A DNA stretch of 40,475 bases from Dyadobacter sp. LHD-138 (GCF_030929615.1 NZ_JAVFVU010000052.1:1-40475), one strand, 5' to 3'; positions 1 through 9,579 are shown, counted from the first letter of the stretch. Made by a program: numbers and translations. The notes: generated by a model not told the origin, from the letters alone.

Positions 1-177
1 CTTGTGGAAGTCTGGTTTGGAATTTTCACCAGAAAATCATTAAACGGAGCCAGTTTTAGTAGTACTCAAAAACTATGTGAACATATAAAAGCTTATGTAG
101 ATTCGGTTAACCAAAACCCAATTCCATTTATTTGGAAGAAAAGAGAGATTAAAGGAAGTCAACTGAAAATAATATAG
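1..177 (+). CDS. IS630-family transposase, C-terminal part (runs off left edge)
   Basis: Frame 1 is open from the first base to a TAG at 175-177 and encodes 58 residues. The start WFGIFTRKSLNGASF and the end PFIWKKREIKGSQLKII resemble the last part of the DDE catalytic domain of IS630-type transposases, which commonly read like WFGILTRKxLRGASF and end in a basic tail. The catalytic acidic residues would lie upstream of the window, so intactness cannot be judged. The terminal inverted repeat could not be located in the following 170 bases. Positions 178-354 show no gene. The family call rests on motif memory and is fairly firm. Confidence 0.75.
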   Translation, partial: LVEVWFGIFTRKSLNGASFSSTQKLCEHIKAYVDSVNQNPIPFIWKKREIKGSQLKII

Positions 178-354
178 CTAACTTTCGCAATTAGATGCTA
201 GCTTATGCAGCATAGGTGGCTGTAACGTCAGAATAGGAACATCAAAGTAGCCGTTCAGATTATTCAAACTTATCTCATGCAAAAACGGAAGTGTGCGCTG
301 AGTGACTTCTGCGTAAATGAGAGGGTGTCTTCATTTCTTGCTGCACAAATTTGA

Positions 355-3300
355 TCATGAACCAGCTACATACCTTTTCATCTCATTGGGTGTTTTACCA
401 AATATTTTTCTAAATTCTTTACTGAAATATTTACTATCCTCAAAACCTATCATCGAGGCAACTTCGTTGACGGGATAAATACCTGATTCCAGCAGTTTTT
501 TGGCTTCATTAAACCGGATAGATTTAACAAATTCATTAACTGTCATGCCCGTAAGCGACTTCATCTTTCTGTACAGCACAGACACACTCATTCCTATCTG
601 TAAGGCTAGTTCATTTACGCCAAAACCGGGGTCAGACAGGTTTTCGACAACAAGGTCCCTAAGCTTGGCGATAAACGCTTCGTTTACATCCCTGGCAATG
701 CTTTGGGGCGCGTCATTATCCAGCAACACCGACTGACGGTAACGCTTTTTCTGGTCATCTCTTAACCGGATCAGGTTAGTGATCTTTAATTCGAGAATCC
801 GTGGATCGAAGGGCTTGACCAGATAATCATCAGCGCCAGCGGAAAGTCCTTCAATGATTTGTTCATTTTGGGTCCGGGCCGTGAGCAAAACCATCGGAAT
901 GTGCGAAGTTGCGACGGTGCCTTTCAGCCGGCTACACACTTCAAGCCCATTCATCTCTGGCATCATTACGTCGGATATAATAATGTCTGGAATATGCTCA
1001 TTGGCCAGTTCCAGTCCCTGAAGACCGTTTTCTGCTTCCAGTGTCTTAAAATCTCCCTCAAAGAGCTCCCTGATAAATACACGCAGCTGGTCATTGTCTT
1101 CAATGATCAGGATGGTGTTAGTTTGTTTCGTATGCGGAATATTGTTAGCATCAGGCATCGTCATTGTTTCCGCCAGCATTTTATCAAAATAACCGTCGTT
1201 TTTCAAAGCAATCTGATCCGCAGAAAAGTGCCGGTTTTCACACAGTATCCGGATGGTTAGCTTCGTTCCGCCTGGTGACGACTCCGTAGCAAGATGGCTC
1301 TCGGCTGTGAGGTAGCCATGATGCTCTTCAACGATACTCTTGGATAACGCCAACCCGATTCCGTAGCCGGGCTTTTCAGAATCCGCCTGGTAATAATAAG
1401 TAAACAGTTTTCGCAAATGGTCATCGGATATCCCTTTGCCATTATCTGCCACAGAAATGATTACTTCATTCGAAATTTCGGTAACAGATACTGCGACCTT
1501 GCCCCCCTCGGGCGTGAACTTGTAAGCATTGCTCAGCAGATTATAAAATACCTTCTGCATCTGGGCGATATCAAGCCACAGCATGACTGGCGTTTCCGGG
1601 CTAACGAAGGTTGTCTGAACATCCTTCTCATTTGCCGTGTGCTCAAAGGCGGCGACCACACTTTTAATAATTTTGACCACATCATGCTCCCGTACTTGCA
1701 GCCGGAGGCTACCACTCTGAATTTTACGAAAATCCAGCAATTCATTGACCAGTAACAAAAGTTTATCAGAACTATTTCTCGCATAACCCAGGAATTTTTC
1801 ATTGTTTTTGCCTTCGGCAGACTGCTGAAAGGCCTTTTCCAACGGGCCGCTGATCAGTGAGAGGTGTGTTCTGATTTCATGGGATACATTGGTAAAAAAG
1901 TCGAGCTTAATCTGGTTCAAAGCATTTTCCCTTCTGAACAAGCTGCGGATCCAGAGAAACCGGGTGACCGTATAAAGGCCAGCAGCGATCAGAAGCACGT
2001 AGAAAAGATAAGCATACCATGTTTTCCACCAGGGTGCCAGAACCACGATGCTCACTTTAAGCGGTTTTTCAGTCCAGAATCCGTCGCCATTGGCAGCATA
2101 AACGACAAGCGTATACTTCCCCGATGGCAAGTTCATGTAAGTAGCTGATGGCACCGACACTTCGTTCCAATCCTTATCAAAACCCTCCAAACGGTAACGA
2201 TACTTGTTTTCATGTGATCTTGCATAGCTTAGAAGCGCGAAATTCAGGGTGAAAATGTTCTGATCATGCCTGAATATCAACTCTTCCCTACCCCTGACGT
2301 CCTGCTGCAGTATTCCGCTCTCATCATTGGCTTTGACAGTCTTATTAAAAAGCCTAAGCGAACTCATGGCGATGGATTCAGGTCGGTTGTTAGTCAAAAC
2401 TTTCTGTGGATCAAAGGAAAACATCTCCTGACTGGTGTTGAAGAATAGCGTTCCTTTATCATCCTTCGCTGCCCCCCTCAGTGTAAGCGTGGCTTTTCTG
2501 GGTAGACCATCAATATCATTATACGACTGTATTGTCTTATTATCGGGATGAAACCGTATCAGACCGTTTCCGCCACTAATCCATAAGTAGCCTTTACTAT
2601 CTGCCTGAACGTCACCTAAACCCTCCGTTAATACCTTGAAGGTATTACTTACAGGCCTGAATTGATTGTTTTTAGGATCAAAGTATTTCAGCCCCTTTGC
2701 ACTCGCAAGCCATATTCTTCCCTTCCGATCTTCACTGAAACGCCAGACGGAACTATGCAGAACAGCTTCGGGAGATGCATTTTTGTCGAGAAGGATTCTT
2801 TCTACCTGCTCTTTGCTGTATCTTATAAGCCCTACGTAATTATTTCCTCCAAACCAAATGTTACCACCTGAATCTTCAAATATGCTTTCTACGCTCTTGT
2901 CGCTGACCCAGTTGCGAAAGGTCGAGGTTCCTTTGTCAAAAGATAGTATACCCGCGTCCCCACCAAGCCATAACTTTTGATGTTTATCCTGGAATATGGT
3001 GTACACATCGTTTCTTTCAATGGGGACACGCCCTAAATTAGGCATCTTGTATGCCTTTTTGAGACCTTTTTTGAAGTCATAACTATAAAAGACTCCTGCT
3101 CCCCCACACCAAAGAATACCCTGTTCATCAACAAAAAAATGGTTGAAATTTCTGGCGAATTCCATTTCCAGATTAAAACTCGTCGTTTGGTTAGTAACCC
3201 GGTCATAAAAGACTATTTTGGTTTTGTCACCCGCCAATAGCCAGGGCTTTTGGTCGGGTGTCAAACCCATCCATGAATTTGTGAATGCGTTTTTCGTGAC

Positions 3301-4422
3301 GCGGTTGCTAAAGAATGGCCACCTGGAAAATGCGGGCGCGGACGTATTCATATAGTCAAGTCCGACATAGTAACTCCCGATCCAAAGGCCACCTTGCCGA
3401 TCTTTGAAGATGGACATCAACACATCGTCAGCCAGACTTTGATCATTACCGGGATCGTTGACATACCATTCGGCCTGAAGTGTTTTTACATCAAAATTGA
3501 CTAATCCCGACATGGTCGCTATCCACACTTTTCCATGCTTGTTAGCTGCAAATCCTGAGAGGTCAGGCCAGTCTCCTGCACTGCTCTTGAAACTGGATAT
3601 GAGCTCGAATGTTTGGGAAGAAATATTGAACCGCATCATTCCACCTTTCCTGATCCCAAGCCAGATGCTTCCGGATGCGTCATTAAAAATATGCGTAAAG
3701 TCATTGATCAAAGGCAACCTTGGGTCCGGGTTTGCTTTAAAAATTTTTGCTTTCCCCCGATCAAACCAAACCAGGCCATTGGAGGTAGCCAGCCATAATT
3801 CCTGATTTGCACCGGTTGCAATACCATGGACGGCATAGGCAGATTCCCCCGGCCTTTTCTGGAGAAAATGGCGGAAGTTTGTCTTGCCGTCTTTTAGTTC
3901 AACCCGATCCAGTCCGTTTGCTGTTCCAATCCACACGTTTTTCTGTTTGTCTTCAATAGTACAGTAAACCGTCTCCGAACTGATAGCACCTGATTCTGCG
4001 TCGTTTGGCTTAAATGTTTGAAAAGATTCACTTTGCATGTCATAACGGCAGAGCCCGCTCCTGGTACAGACCCAGACATCACCACGGGAGTCACAAAGCA
4101 CAGAAGTGGTGTAATTGGAAGCCAGTGTTGTGGAATCGTTGGGATCGTGGCCGAAATATCTGAAAGTATGCGCGTCATACTTAAAAAGCCCTTCCGTTGT
4201 AGAAAACCACATAAAGCCCATTGGGTCCTGAGAAGCCGCAAAAACTATGGCACCGGGAGCTCCTTGTTTATCAGAAATGTGCTGAAAAACCTGGGCAAAA
4301 CAATTCTTCGGGATGGCACACAACACCAAAAACAGCACAAGGAGTAGATGTACAAAATATTTCACCACAACAGACAGATGTTTGATCGAAAAAATTCTAG
4401 TCGGATTTACATTCACAAACAT
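355..4422 (-). CDS. Hybrid two-component system regulator HTCS1 (beta-propeller sensor, histidine kinase, receiver, AraC)
   Basis: This 1355-residue protein senses a periplasmic ligand and, by family knowledge, regulates transcription directly from the membrane. A signal peptide (hydrophobic core LLLVLFLVLCAI, residues 26-37) is followed by repeated propeller blades of the Reg_prop type (for example GFMWFSTTEGLFKYD and NVWIGTANGLDRV) to about residue 720. A Y_Y_Y domain then ends in WWKTWYAYLFY, and a membrane helix follows near 805-830. The cytoplasmic part has a DHp helix with phospho-acceptor His848, a HATPase domain (NLLSNAYKFTPEGG, DNGKGIS, GYGIGLAL), a receiver with Asp1151, a conserved LLTAR Thr and VKPFD Lys, and a C-terminal AraC HTH ending FRKIFGKTPNEMKR. 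The H-box reads HEIRTHL instead of the usual HEIRTPL. The ATG at 4422 is the only start that keeps the signal peptide whole. There is no SusCD pair beside it; the neighbours upstream are T9SS cargo genes. Confidence 0.95.
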   Translation of the reverse strand: MFVNVNPTRIFSIKHLSVVVKYFVHLLLVLFLVLCAIPKNCFAQVFQHISDKQGAPGAIVFAASQDPMGFMWFSTTEGLFKYDAHTFRYFGHDPNDSTTLASNYTTSVLCDSRGDVWVCTRSGLCRYDMQSESFQTFKPNDAESGAISSETVYCTIEDKQKNVWIGTANGLDRVELKDGKTNFRHFLQKRPGESAYAVHGIATGANQELWLATSNGLVWFDRGKAKIFKANPDPRLPLINDFTHIFNDASGSIWLGIRKGGMMRFNISSQTFELISSFKSSAGDWPDLSGFAANKHGKVWIATMSGLVNFDVKTLQAEWYVNDPGNDQSLADDVLMSIFKDRQGGLWIGSYYVGLDYMNTSAPAFSRWPFFSNRVTKNAFTNSWMGLTPDQKPWLLAGDKTKIVFYDRVTNQTTSFNLEMEFARNFNHFFVDEQGILWCGGAGVFYSYDFKKGLKKAYKMPNLGRVPIERNDVYTIFQDKHQKLWLGGDAGILSFDKGTSTFRNWVSDKSVESIFEDSGGNIWFGGNNYVGLIRYSKEQVERILLDKNASPEAVLHSSVWRFSEDRKGRIWLASAKGLKYFDPKNNQFRPVSNTFKVLTEGLGDVQADSKGYLWISGGNGLIRFHPDNKTIQSYNDIDGLPRKATLTLRGAAKDDKGTLFFNTSQEMFSFDPQKVLTNNRPESIAMSSLRLFNKTVKANDESGILQQDVRGREELIFRHDQNIFTLNFALLSYARSHENKYRYRLEGFDKDWNEVSVPSATYMNLPSGKYTLVVYAANGDGFWTEKPLKVSIVVLAPWWKTWYAYLFYVLLIAAGLYTVTRFLWIRSLFRRENALNQIKLDFFTNVSHEIRTHLSLISGPLEKAFQQSAEGKNNEKFLGYARNSSDKLLLLVNELLDFRKIQSGSLRLQVREHDVVKIIKSVVAAFEHTANEKDVQTTFVSPETPVMLWLDIAQMQKVFYNLLSNAYKFTPEGGKVAVSVTEISNEVIISVADNGKGISDDHLRKLFTYYYQADSEKPGYGIGLALSKSIVEEHHGYLTAESHLATESSPGGTKLTIRILCENRHFSADQIALKNDGYFDKMLAETMTMPDANNIPHTKQTNTILIIEDNDQLRVFIRELFEGDFKTLEAENGLQGLELANEHIPDIIISDVMMPEMNGLEVCSRLKGTVATSHIPMVLLTARTQNEQIIEGLSAGADDYLVKPFDPRILELKITNLIRLRDDQKKRYRQSVLLDNDAPQSIARDVNEAFIAKLRDLVVENLSDPGFGVNELALQIGMSVSVLYRKMKSLTGMTVNEFVKSIRFNEAKKLLESGIYPVNEVASMIGFEDSKYFSKEFRKIFGKTPNEMKRYVAGS
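780..1939. repeat. Kinase-receiver segment duplicated in HTCS2
   Basis: This stretch of HTCS1 is a near copy, in opposite orientation, of 28400-29560 in HTCS2. By eye the protein is about 90% identical from RRENALNQIK through the receiver, and the DNA contains identical runs of around 50 bases (for example around the FLGYARNSSDKL codons). Identity drops sharply on the sensor side of position 1939 and more gradually towards the AraC domain. Confidence 0.85.
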
Positions 4423-4550
4423 ACATTATTGGTGAATACTTTGCATAAAAACGGCACACCAATCATCCATTTGACAATTTATCACCCCAAAACGACCAAA
4501 AAACACCCATTGAATTCACTAAAATACTTTAGACTCTGAAAATAATAAAT

Positions 4551-4558
4551 CAAACTTA
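4551..4558 (-). promoter_or_regulatory. Possible -7 promoter element for HTCS1
   Basis: Read on the minus strand this is TAAGTTTG, an exact match to the Bacteroidota -7 consensus TAnnTTTG. It would give a leader of about 120 bases before the HTCS1 start at 4422. No TTTG is present at the expected -33 distance, so the call is tentative; the place of a -33 box is taken by the inverted repeat at 4565-4605. Confidence 0.35.
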
Positions 4559-4564
4559 TTCGAT

Positions 4565-4605
4565 ATTCCTGCATGAAATAGTTCTAATGATAATCATGCA
4601 GGAAT
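4565..4605. repeat. 12-bp perfect inverted repeat upstream of HTCS1
   Basis: The arms ATTCCTGCATGA and TCATGCAGGAAT are perfectly complementary and separated by 17 bases. The element lies between HTCS1 and the T9SS remnant and directly abuts the candidate -7 element at 4551. It has no T-tract, so an operator is more likely than a terminator, although termination of transcripts from the remnant cannot be excluded. Confidence 0.6.
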
Positions 4606-4715
4606 GCAGACAGCAATTAAACCGTTCCCGGATATTACCTTCCCGGCCATCCCCTAAATGACCAGCGTCCCCTATCAACTGGCTTAAATCACGAAACATG
4701 AAGCAACTTACAGGA

Positions 4716-5170
4716 TCAGAAATGACCAGCCTTCACGAACCGATGACTAAAACTGTCGCCGTTGTCGTAAGATACACGGATATAATAAATTCCTGTTTTG
4801 AGTTTTTCCAGACCTACTGATGTGTTTGAACCAGCGATCATTTGCGGACCGATAACGACAAGACCTTTTACATCGACTCCTGCTGAAAAAAGTCCTTCAA
4901 TTTTGATAACATCACTTACAGGGATCCGGTATACTTTAACAACATTTTCGGAACCAAAACGCACTGAACGAATTGCTCTATGTCTATATAAGTCTGTAAT
5001 AATTTACACCGAAAAAAGGGCTTTCATGCACATAGGAATAAGTCTGAGCAGCACCGCGCCTCGTTCGTTACACTTCCTTAATAATTGAATTTTCGGACAT
5101 CAGCCGACCATTCAATTTCAAAATGATTATTATTTTTTTCAGAGATTGTTTCCCAAATCAGTAACATTAC
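4716..5170 (-). pseudogene. Decayed T9SS cargo gene, C-terminal end
   Basis: Three overlapping frames together spell the end of a T9SS type A cargo protein. Positions 5078-5170 encode LIWETISEKNNNHFEIEWS, matching the start of the FN3-like domain that precedes the sorting domain (compare LTWSTAQEENSDYFEVEHS in the next gene). Positions 4984-5067 encode YSYVHESPFFGVNYYRL, the end of that domain, in a second frame. Positions 4716-4995 encode a sorting domain in a third frame (VVKVYRIPVSDVIKIEGL, then GIYYIRVSYDNGDSFSHRF), with the usual YPNP motif changed to YRIP. The last frame has only a GTG start and no signal peptide. At least two frameshifts separate the pieces. The gene upstream of 5170 was not recovered. 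Confidence 0.8.
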
Positions 5171-5356
5171 TCATATCACAGCCTAACAAACCCATTCCAA
5201 CCAGGTTTGAAGTACCACTGAAAGCGATACGCATACTACTTACTCCACGCAAGTCCGGGGCTTCGCCAGCAGGTCAAAGTCAGATTGGAACATAGTCGCG
5301 TACACTTTACACTAAACATATCCTCAAACCGTAATATCGAGCAATTTCTCGCTGAT

Positions 5357-5386
5357 AAAAAAAACAGTTGCCCATGAAGGCAACCG
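5357..5386 (-). terminator. Terminator after the 1128-residue T9SS gene
   Basis: Read on the minus strand, a stem with arms GGTTGCC and GGCAACT closes a short loop and is followed directly by eight T residues. It lies 55 bases downstream of the stop codon at 5441 and has the form of an intrinsic terminator. Confidence 0.8.
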
Positions 5387-5440
5387 TTTCCCACTTACCG
5401 AGGTACATACATGCTCCAAACTTTAACATCTCCGAAGAGA

Positions 5441-8400
5441 TTATTTTCTCACCATGAGTTTGAGTACTTCTCTGCTTCCGTCAGCTTTCTCAATGTGCAC
5501 TAAGTACAGACCATCTGCCAGGCTTATTTTAATACCCTGACCAGACAAAACACCTGCATTTTCCCATACTGTTATCCCTGCCGTGTTTAGAACTTTCACC
5601 GATTTTACCTTACTGAGATCAAGATCTTTAAGAACAAAGCGGTCGGAGGCCGGGTTTGGGTAAAGCGAAACATGTCCGGAATTATCCAGCCTCAAGCTGC
5701 GGATTGAGCTCATGGCAAAGGTTCCGTCCTTGTCCACCATCCTGAGACGATAGTAATTAAGTCCATCGTTTAAATCAACATGTTCGTAACGATAATCCTT
5801 CTTCACATTACGCTCTCCTGTGGCAGTAACTCTGCCCAGCGCTGTCCAGTGTTTCGCGTCGGGGCTATGCTCCACCTCAAAGTAATCACTGTTCTCCTCT
5901 TGGGCCGTACTCCACGTCAACCTGGCAACACTGCTTTCTAATCGGGCAACGAAGTTAACGAGTTTGACCGGCAGCGGATTACCCCAGCTAATCGTATAGT
6001 TTGCCGGGGTGGGATCTACTACTCCGGCTGCATCGACATAGGCATACCCAAAAGTGGTACTGGTATAACCTGTTCCGGTAAGTATGAGACTAAATTGTGA
6101 AGGATCATCAAACAAAGTGCCATTGGCTACATCAGTCGCTGATACCAGCACAGGGAAGCCGAAACCATAATACCATAATTCTCCTTTTGTGGGCAGCGAT
6201 GTAATCACCACACCCCGCGGGTCATTTACAGTGCCTGAATTACCCGTATAGGTCCCATCTTCGGGATCGCTGCCTGTCATCAGCGGACCACCACTGCCAT
6301 CTAAGACCAGTTCATCATTCGCAGCTGGCTGGCTAGTTAAAACATGCGAGACAGGATTCGTATTCGGCTCCTGGTCAATTCCAAAGTTTACCGGATTAGT
6401 GGTGGTCCCGGCTGCTACTGTGCTTAAATCTCCAATGGCTAAAAGACCTGTTTGGTTTACTATATCAACAGAAGTGGTACCGCCACGGTTTGTACCGGTG
6501 TACTGGTAGTTGTTGAGGGGGGTATCTCCTGCGACAATATTCGTGCCAACACTTTGGCTGCTATTTGTTAATGCTATGGAATAACTGCCCGATGCTGTCA
6601 GAACGCTTTTGGGTATCTCCAGGTTATATGAACCGTCTGGCTGTATTTCGACTGATGCTATTACGTTACCAGAAGGGTCGAGTAAGTTGGCCCACAAGCC
6701 ATTGGCAACACCGCCTTCACCTGCATCGGTTACACCATCGCCGTCTGCGTCTATCCATACCTGGCCAGGAATATTTATTGCAGGACCACAAATTCTGTTA
6801 ATGATTACATTATCTGTGCTTACACATCCTCCCAATGGCGAAGTAATCTGCCATGAAAACTCATAATTGCCTTCCTGCGTCAAACCTGTAACGCTGGTTG
6901 AGGGACTGGTTGCATTTGCGAAAACAGGCGTTGATCCCACTGGTGATGACACCAGAACCCATTGTCCACTACCTGCACCGGGAGAATTTCCGAGCAGGGC
7001 TACCGTAGTTGGGCATAGAATGGATACATCACTCCCTGCATTCGCATTGACCCGGTTCTCTACATGTATGGTAAAGGTATTGGTCAGTGACGTCCTCGAA
7101 CAGGCATACTCTCCGGCCAGAAATGCACCTATTGCACTACCAGCTGAGGGTGCTGCTGTGATCCGAAACACATAATCTCCGGCAGTAGTCAAATTACCGA
7201 TCGTAGCACTGGTAAGCGTCGTTGCCCGTTCGTTCGATGTGCCATAAGTTGGATTCCCCGAGCCGGCCGGCTTGGATACTACAGTAAAATTGTAAACCCC
7301 TTGAAAATCCTGAAAGTAACTACTGTTAACCACCCCCTGATAAACTGCCGGCAAGGGGATATTTGCAGATATGGCTCCGGTTCCCGGATAGCAAACACTC
7401 TGGTCGGCCACTGCTACATTTGGTCTGTTACTATCTGAAATATGGATGTAATAACTCTGAATTCTTCCGCAGGATCCCGAGAAGCTTGCATTGATATTGA
7501 ACTTGTAAGTTCCAACCTGCCAGCCACCGGCCGGAGGAGTTACCGTGGCGACTCTGTTGGCTATTCCTGCACCACTCACAACGATAGAAGCGGGAGCACC
7601 GCCCGGAGGGTTGATACCAATGGAGGTAACCGATGTTGTAACGTTCGCAGCATTATCCAAGGGGTCAATATCAAAGTAAAACGTTTCGGGCGTAGTAGAA
7701 CCAACTTTGCTGCTACAGTGCAGCTCTCCGCCGGAATTTCCGCCAGAGTATACAACCATCTGTTCAGGGTGTCCGGCTACCTGAAAGTTGAGCGGATGTG
7801 GTGTGGTGCCCGTATATGTAAAAGCAATTTCGGGGGTTGTGTAGGTTCCACAGCTATTGGCTACTGTTAAAGTAAATCGGTACAACCCGTCAACATTCAT
7901 ACCATTGAAGTACATTCTTCTCGTATCATCCAGGCGGTTAAAACTGATAGCACCGCCAGCAGGTTGGGCAATCACGTTTACAGTAATGGTCGTGCCATTT
8001 GCCACCGTCCCGGCCGAACCAGCGTAATTGGTATTGAAAGTAGGTGAAGCCGCCAGTAGATCGATATAATGATCCGGATCGACGGGATTACGGCATACAG
8101 TTTTTGTTGCAGGTGGAACTATTATCGGATTTGGAACAAATCTTACAACGGTAGTGTCCTCGTAACTGCAAAGGCCATCGGCAGACGCAATCTTCAAAAT
8201 AGCCCAATAGGCAGGGTCTATTGGGTGGTTCGCTTTATTGGTCAAAGAAAACGTGGGCGTGGCAGAAGCGGTGCTGCTGAATTCAGAATTCGTGGATACT
8301 GTTGTACCATTCCTGTTTTTGCTAAAGATATTTACAGACCTCCATTGACCCACAAAACCGGCAGGTATTACGCCTGCTAAAGGAGTTGTTCCCACAGTGG

Positions 8401-8827
8401 CGCAAATCCCGGTAACATCTGCCCCAGCTGTAAATGAAGCTGGCCTCGCACGGGCTGTAATGGTAACCTGGCTAGTCGCTGTTCCTGTACCACATGCGTG
8501 GCTGAGTTGAAACACATAAGCACCGTCCACTGTCATACCTGATACATTGGTGGTGAATTCGGTGGGTGAAACAATCGTTGGAATAACAGGCCCAGAAACA
8601 AATGTCCAGGTTGGGCCTCCGGCTCCAGCATTGTTTTCAACCCCTCCTACCAGGGTCGTACCGGATCCACAAACAAGAGCATTGCCACCAGCATTTACAC
8701 TGCAGTCCTGTCCAAGCAAGAGAGATGGCATGAAGAGCCCCAAAAATACTGCGATAATAAAAGTGCTCCTGATTAGGGCTACACGGGTCGCTTCCGTAGG
8801 ATTCAAGCGAGTAAATGGTTGTTTCAT
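5441..8827 (-). CDS. T9SS type A sorting domain-containing secreted protein (1128 aa)
   Basis: The protein is probably exported by Sec, then moved across the outer membrane by T9SS and anchored at the surface. A signal peptide ends near residue 39 (FLGLFMPSLLLGQ). The next 640 residues are Gly/Thr/Ser-rich, with repeated PKD- or Ig-like sections that begin like ADVTGICATVGTTPLAG and ADQSVCYPGTGAI and carry paired cysteines. Near residues 685-745 there is an SdrD B-like domain (GQVWIDADGDGVTDAGEGG, with an acidic calcium-type loop). An FN3-like domain starts at about 952 (PLPVKLVNF, ending NYYRLRMVDKDG), and the sorting domain starts near 1054 (SLYPNPASD) and ends EVLKLMVRK. Its ligand is not apparent. 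ATG at 8827 is directly followed by the signal peptide. It has its own terminator at 5357. Confidence 0.9.
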   Translation of the reverse strand: MKQPFTRLNPTEATRVALIRSTFIIAVFLGLFMPSLLLGQDCSVNAGGNALVCGSGTTLVGGVENNAGAGGPTWTFVSGPVIPTIVSPTEFTTNVSGMTVDGAYVFQLSHACGTGTATSQVTITARARPASFTAGADVTGICATVGTTPLAGVIPAGFVGQWRSVNIFSKNRNGTTVSTNSEFSSTASATPTFSLTNKANHPIDPAYWAILKIASADGLCSYEDTTVVRFVPNPIIVPPATKTVCRNPVDPDHYIDLLAASPTFNTNYAGSAGTVANGTTITVNVIAQPAGGAISFNRLDDTRRMYFNGMNVDGLYRFTLTVANSCGTYTTPEIAFTYTGTTPHPLNFQVAGHPEQMVVYSGGNSGGELHCSSKVGSTTPETFYFDIDPLDNAANVTTSVTSIGINPPGGAPASIVVSGAGIANRVATVTPPAGGWQVGTYKFNINASFSGSCGRIQSYYIHISDSNRPNVAVADQSVCYPGTGAISANIPLPAVYQGVVNSSYFQDFQGVYNFTVVSKPAGSGNPTYGTSNERATTLTSATIGNLTTAGDYVFRITAAPSAGSAIGAFLAGEYACSRTSLTNTFTIHVENRVNANAGSDVSILCPTTVALLGNSPGAGSGQWVLVSSPVGSTPVFANATSPSTSVTGLTQEGNYEFSWQITSPLGGCVSTDNVIINRICGPAINIPGQVWIDADGDGVTDAGEGGVANGLWANLLDPSGNVIASVEIQPDGSYNLEIPKSVLTASGSYSIALTNSSQSVGTNIVAGDTPLNNYQYTGTNRGGTTSVDIVNQTGLLAIGDLSTVAAGTTTNPVNFGIDQEPNTNPVSHVLTSQPAANDELVLDGSGGPLMTGSDPEDGTYTGNSGTVNDPRGVVITSLPTKGELWYYGFGFPVLVSATDVANGTLFDDPSQFSLILTGTGYTSTTFGYAYVDAAGVVDPTPANYTISWGNPLPVKLVNFVARLESSVARLTWSTAQEENSDYFEVEHSPDAKHWTALGRVTATGERNVKKDYRYEHVDLNDGLNYYRLRMVDKDGTFAMSSIRSLRLDNSGHVSLYPNPASDRFVLKDLDLSKVKSVKVLNTAGITVWENAGVLSGQGIKISLADGLYLVHIEKADGSREVLKLMVRK

Positions 8828-9579
8828 GGTTGCTGATTTACGTGAAATTCATTTAAAGTGATGAAATGGATTACATCTTGATCGAATGGCAACAAACCAT
8901 AAATCTTAGCTGATTAAATTTACAGCCAGGAAAACGATCACAATGTCTGAGAATTTTTCAGGCAGAGAGAGAACAAATACAGAATGGATTGCTTTTGATA
9001 ACAAAGTTGTTACTTTGTCGCCTTCGGAATTCGGTTACTGTCGACATTTCCGCGAGAGTCGCCTTTGCTTTACTCTCAATAGCAATTATCTGAACATCTG
9101 TAACTAACCCGTCTCCTCGGATGTGTTGGTATATTCTTATCCGTTCATAAGTCTCAGGAAAAGGCAAAAAAAATATTGGGAAATTTGAGCATGCAGTATG
9201 TTTAAGTGTAACGATGAATAAGATGTGATCAATTATTCTGAATAGTGAGTTAAGCGTTTGAAACTTTCCATCCGTCTTTTCAAAAAATTTATTTCTGGTA
9301 TTGAAATAGTTCCAGGCTGTTTGTTTAATTAATTGTAAATGTTAAATTTTTTCTACACATGCATGGGAGAGAATTTTAGCTATTTCAGGTGATTATCTTA
9401 TCAATTATATTGTATTGTTAAGACACAGGCCTTAATTCGCAAATTGAGGGTATCTTGAGAAAAGAATACAGTTCTCTAACCAAAGTATATTGAAGTAGAA
9501 TTACTTCTATCAAAAACTTGGAGACACTTTGGATTGCTACGCATTTCAAAGGTCTAACACCAGCACGCCAAAAAACAAG
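8828..9579. other. Intergenic region without a convincing gene
   Basis: About 750 bases lie between the two T9SS cargo genes. Short open frames exist on both strands around 8943-9170, but the minus-strand frame has only a TTG start, neither resembles a known family, and they overlap. The stretch 9200-9420 is AT-rich. No promoter matching TAnnTTTG was found in front of the gene that starts at 8827. Confidence 0.5.

Noticed and set aside
8943..9167. Short open frames on both strands between two T9SS genes.
   Set aside because: The minus-strand frame needs a TTG start after a T-run, the plus-strand one is short, they overlap, and neither has a recognisable domain.
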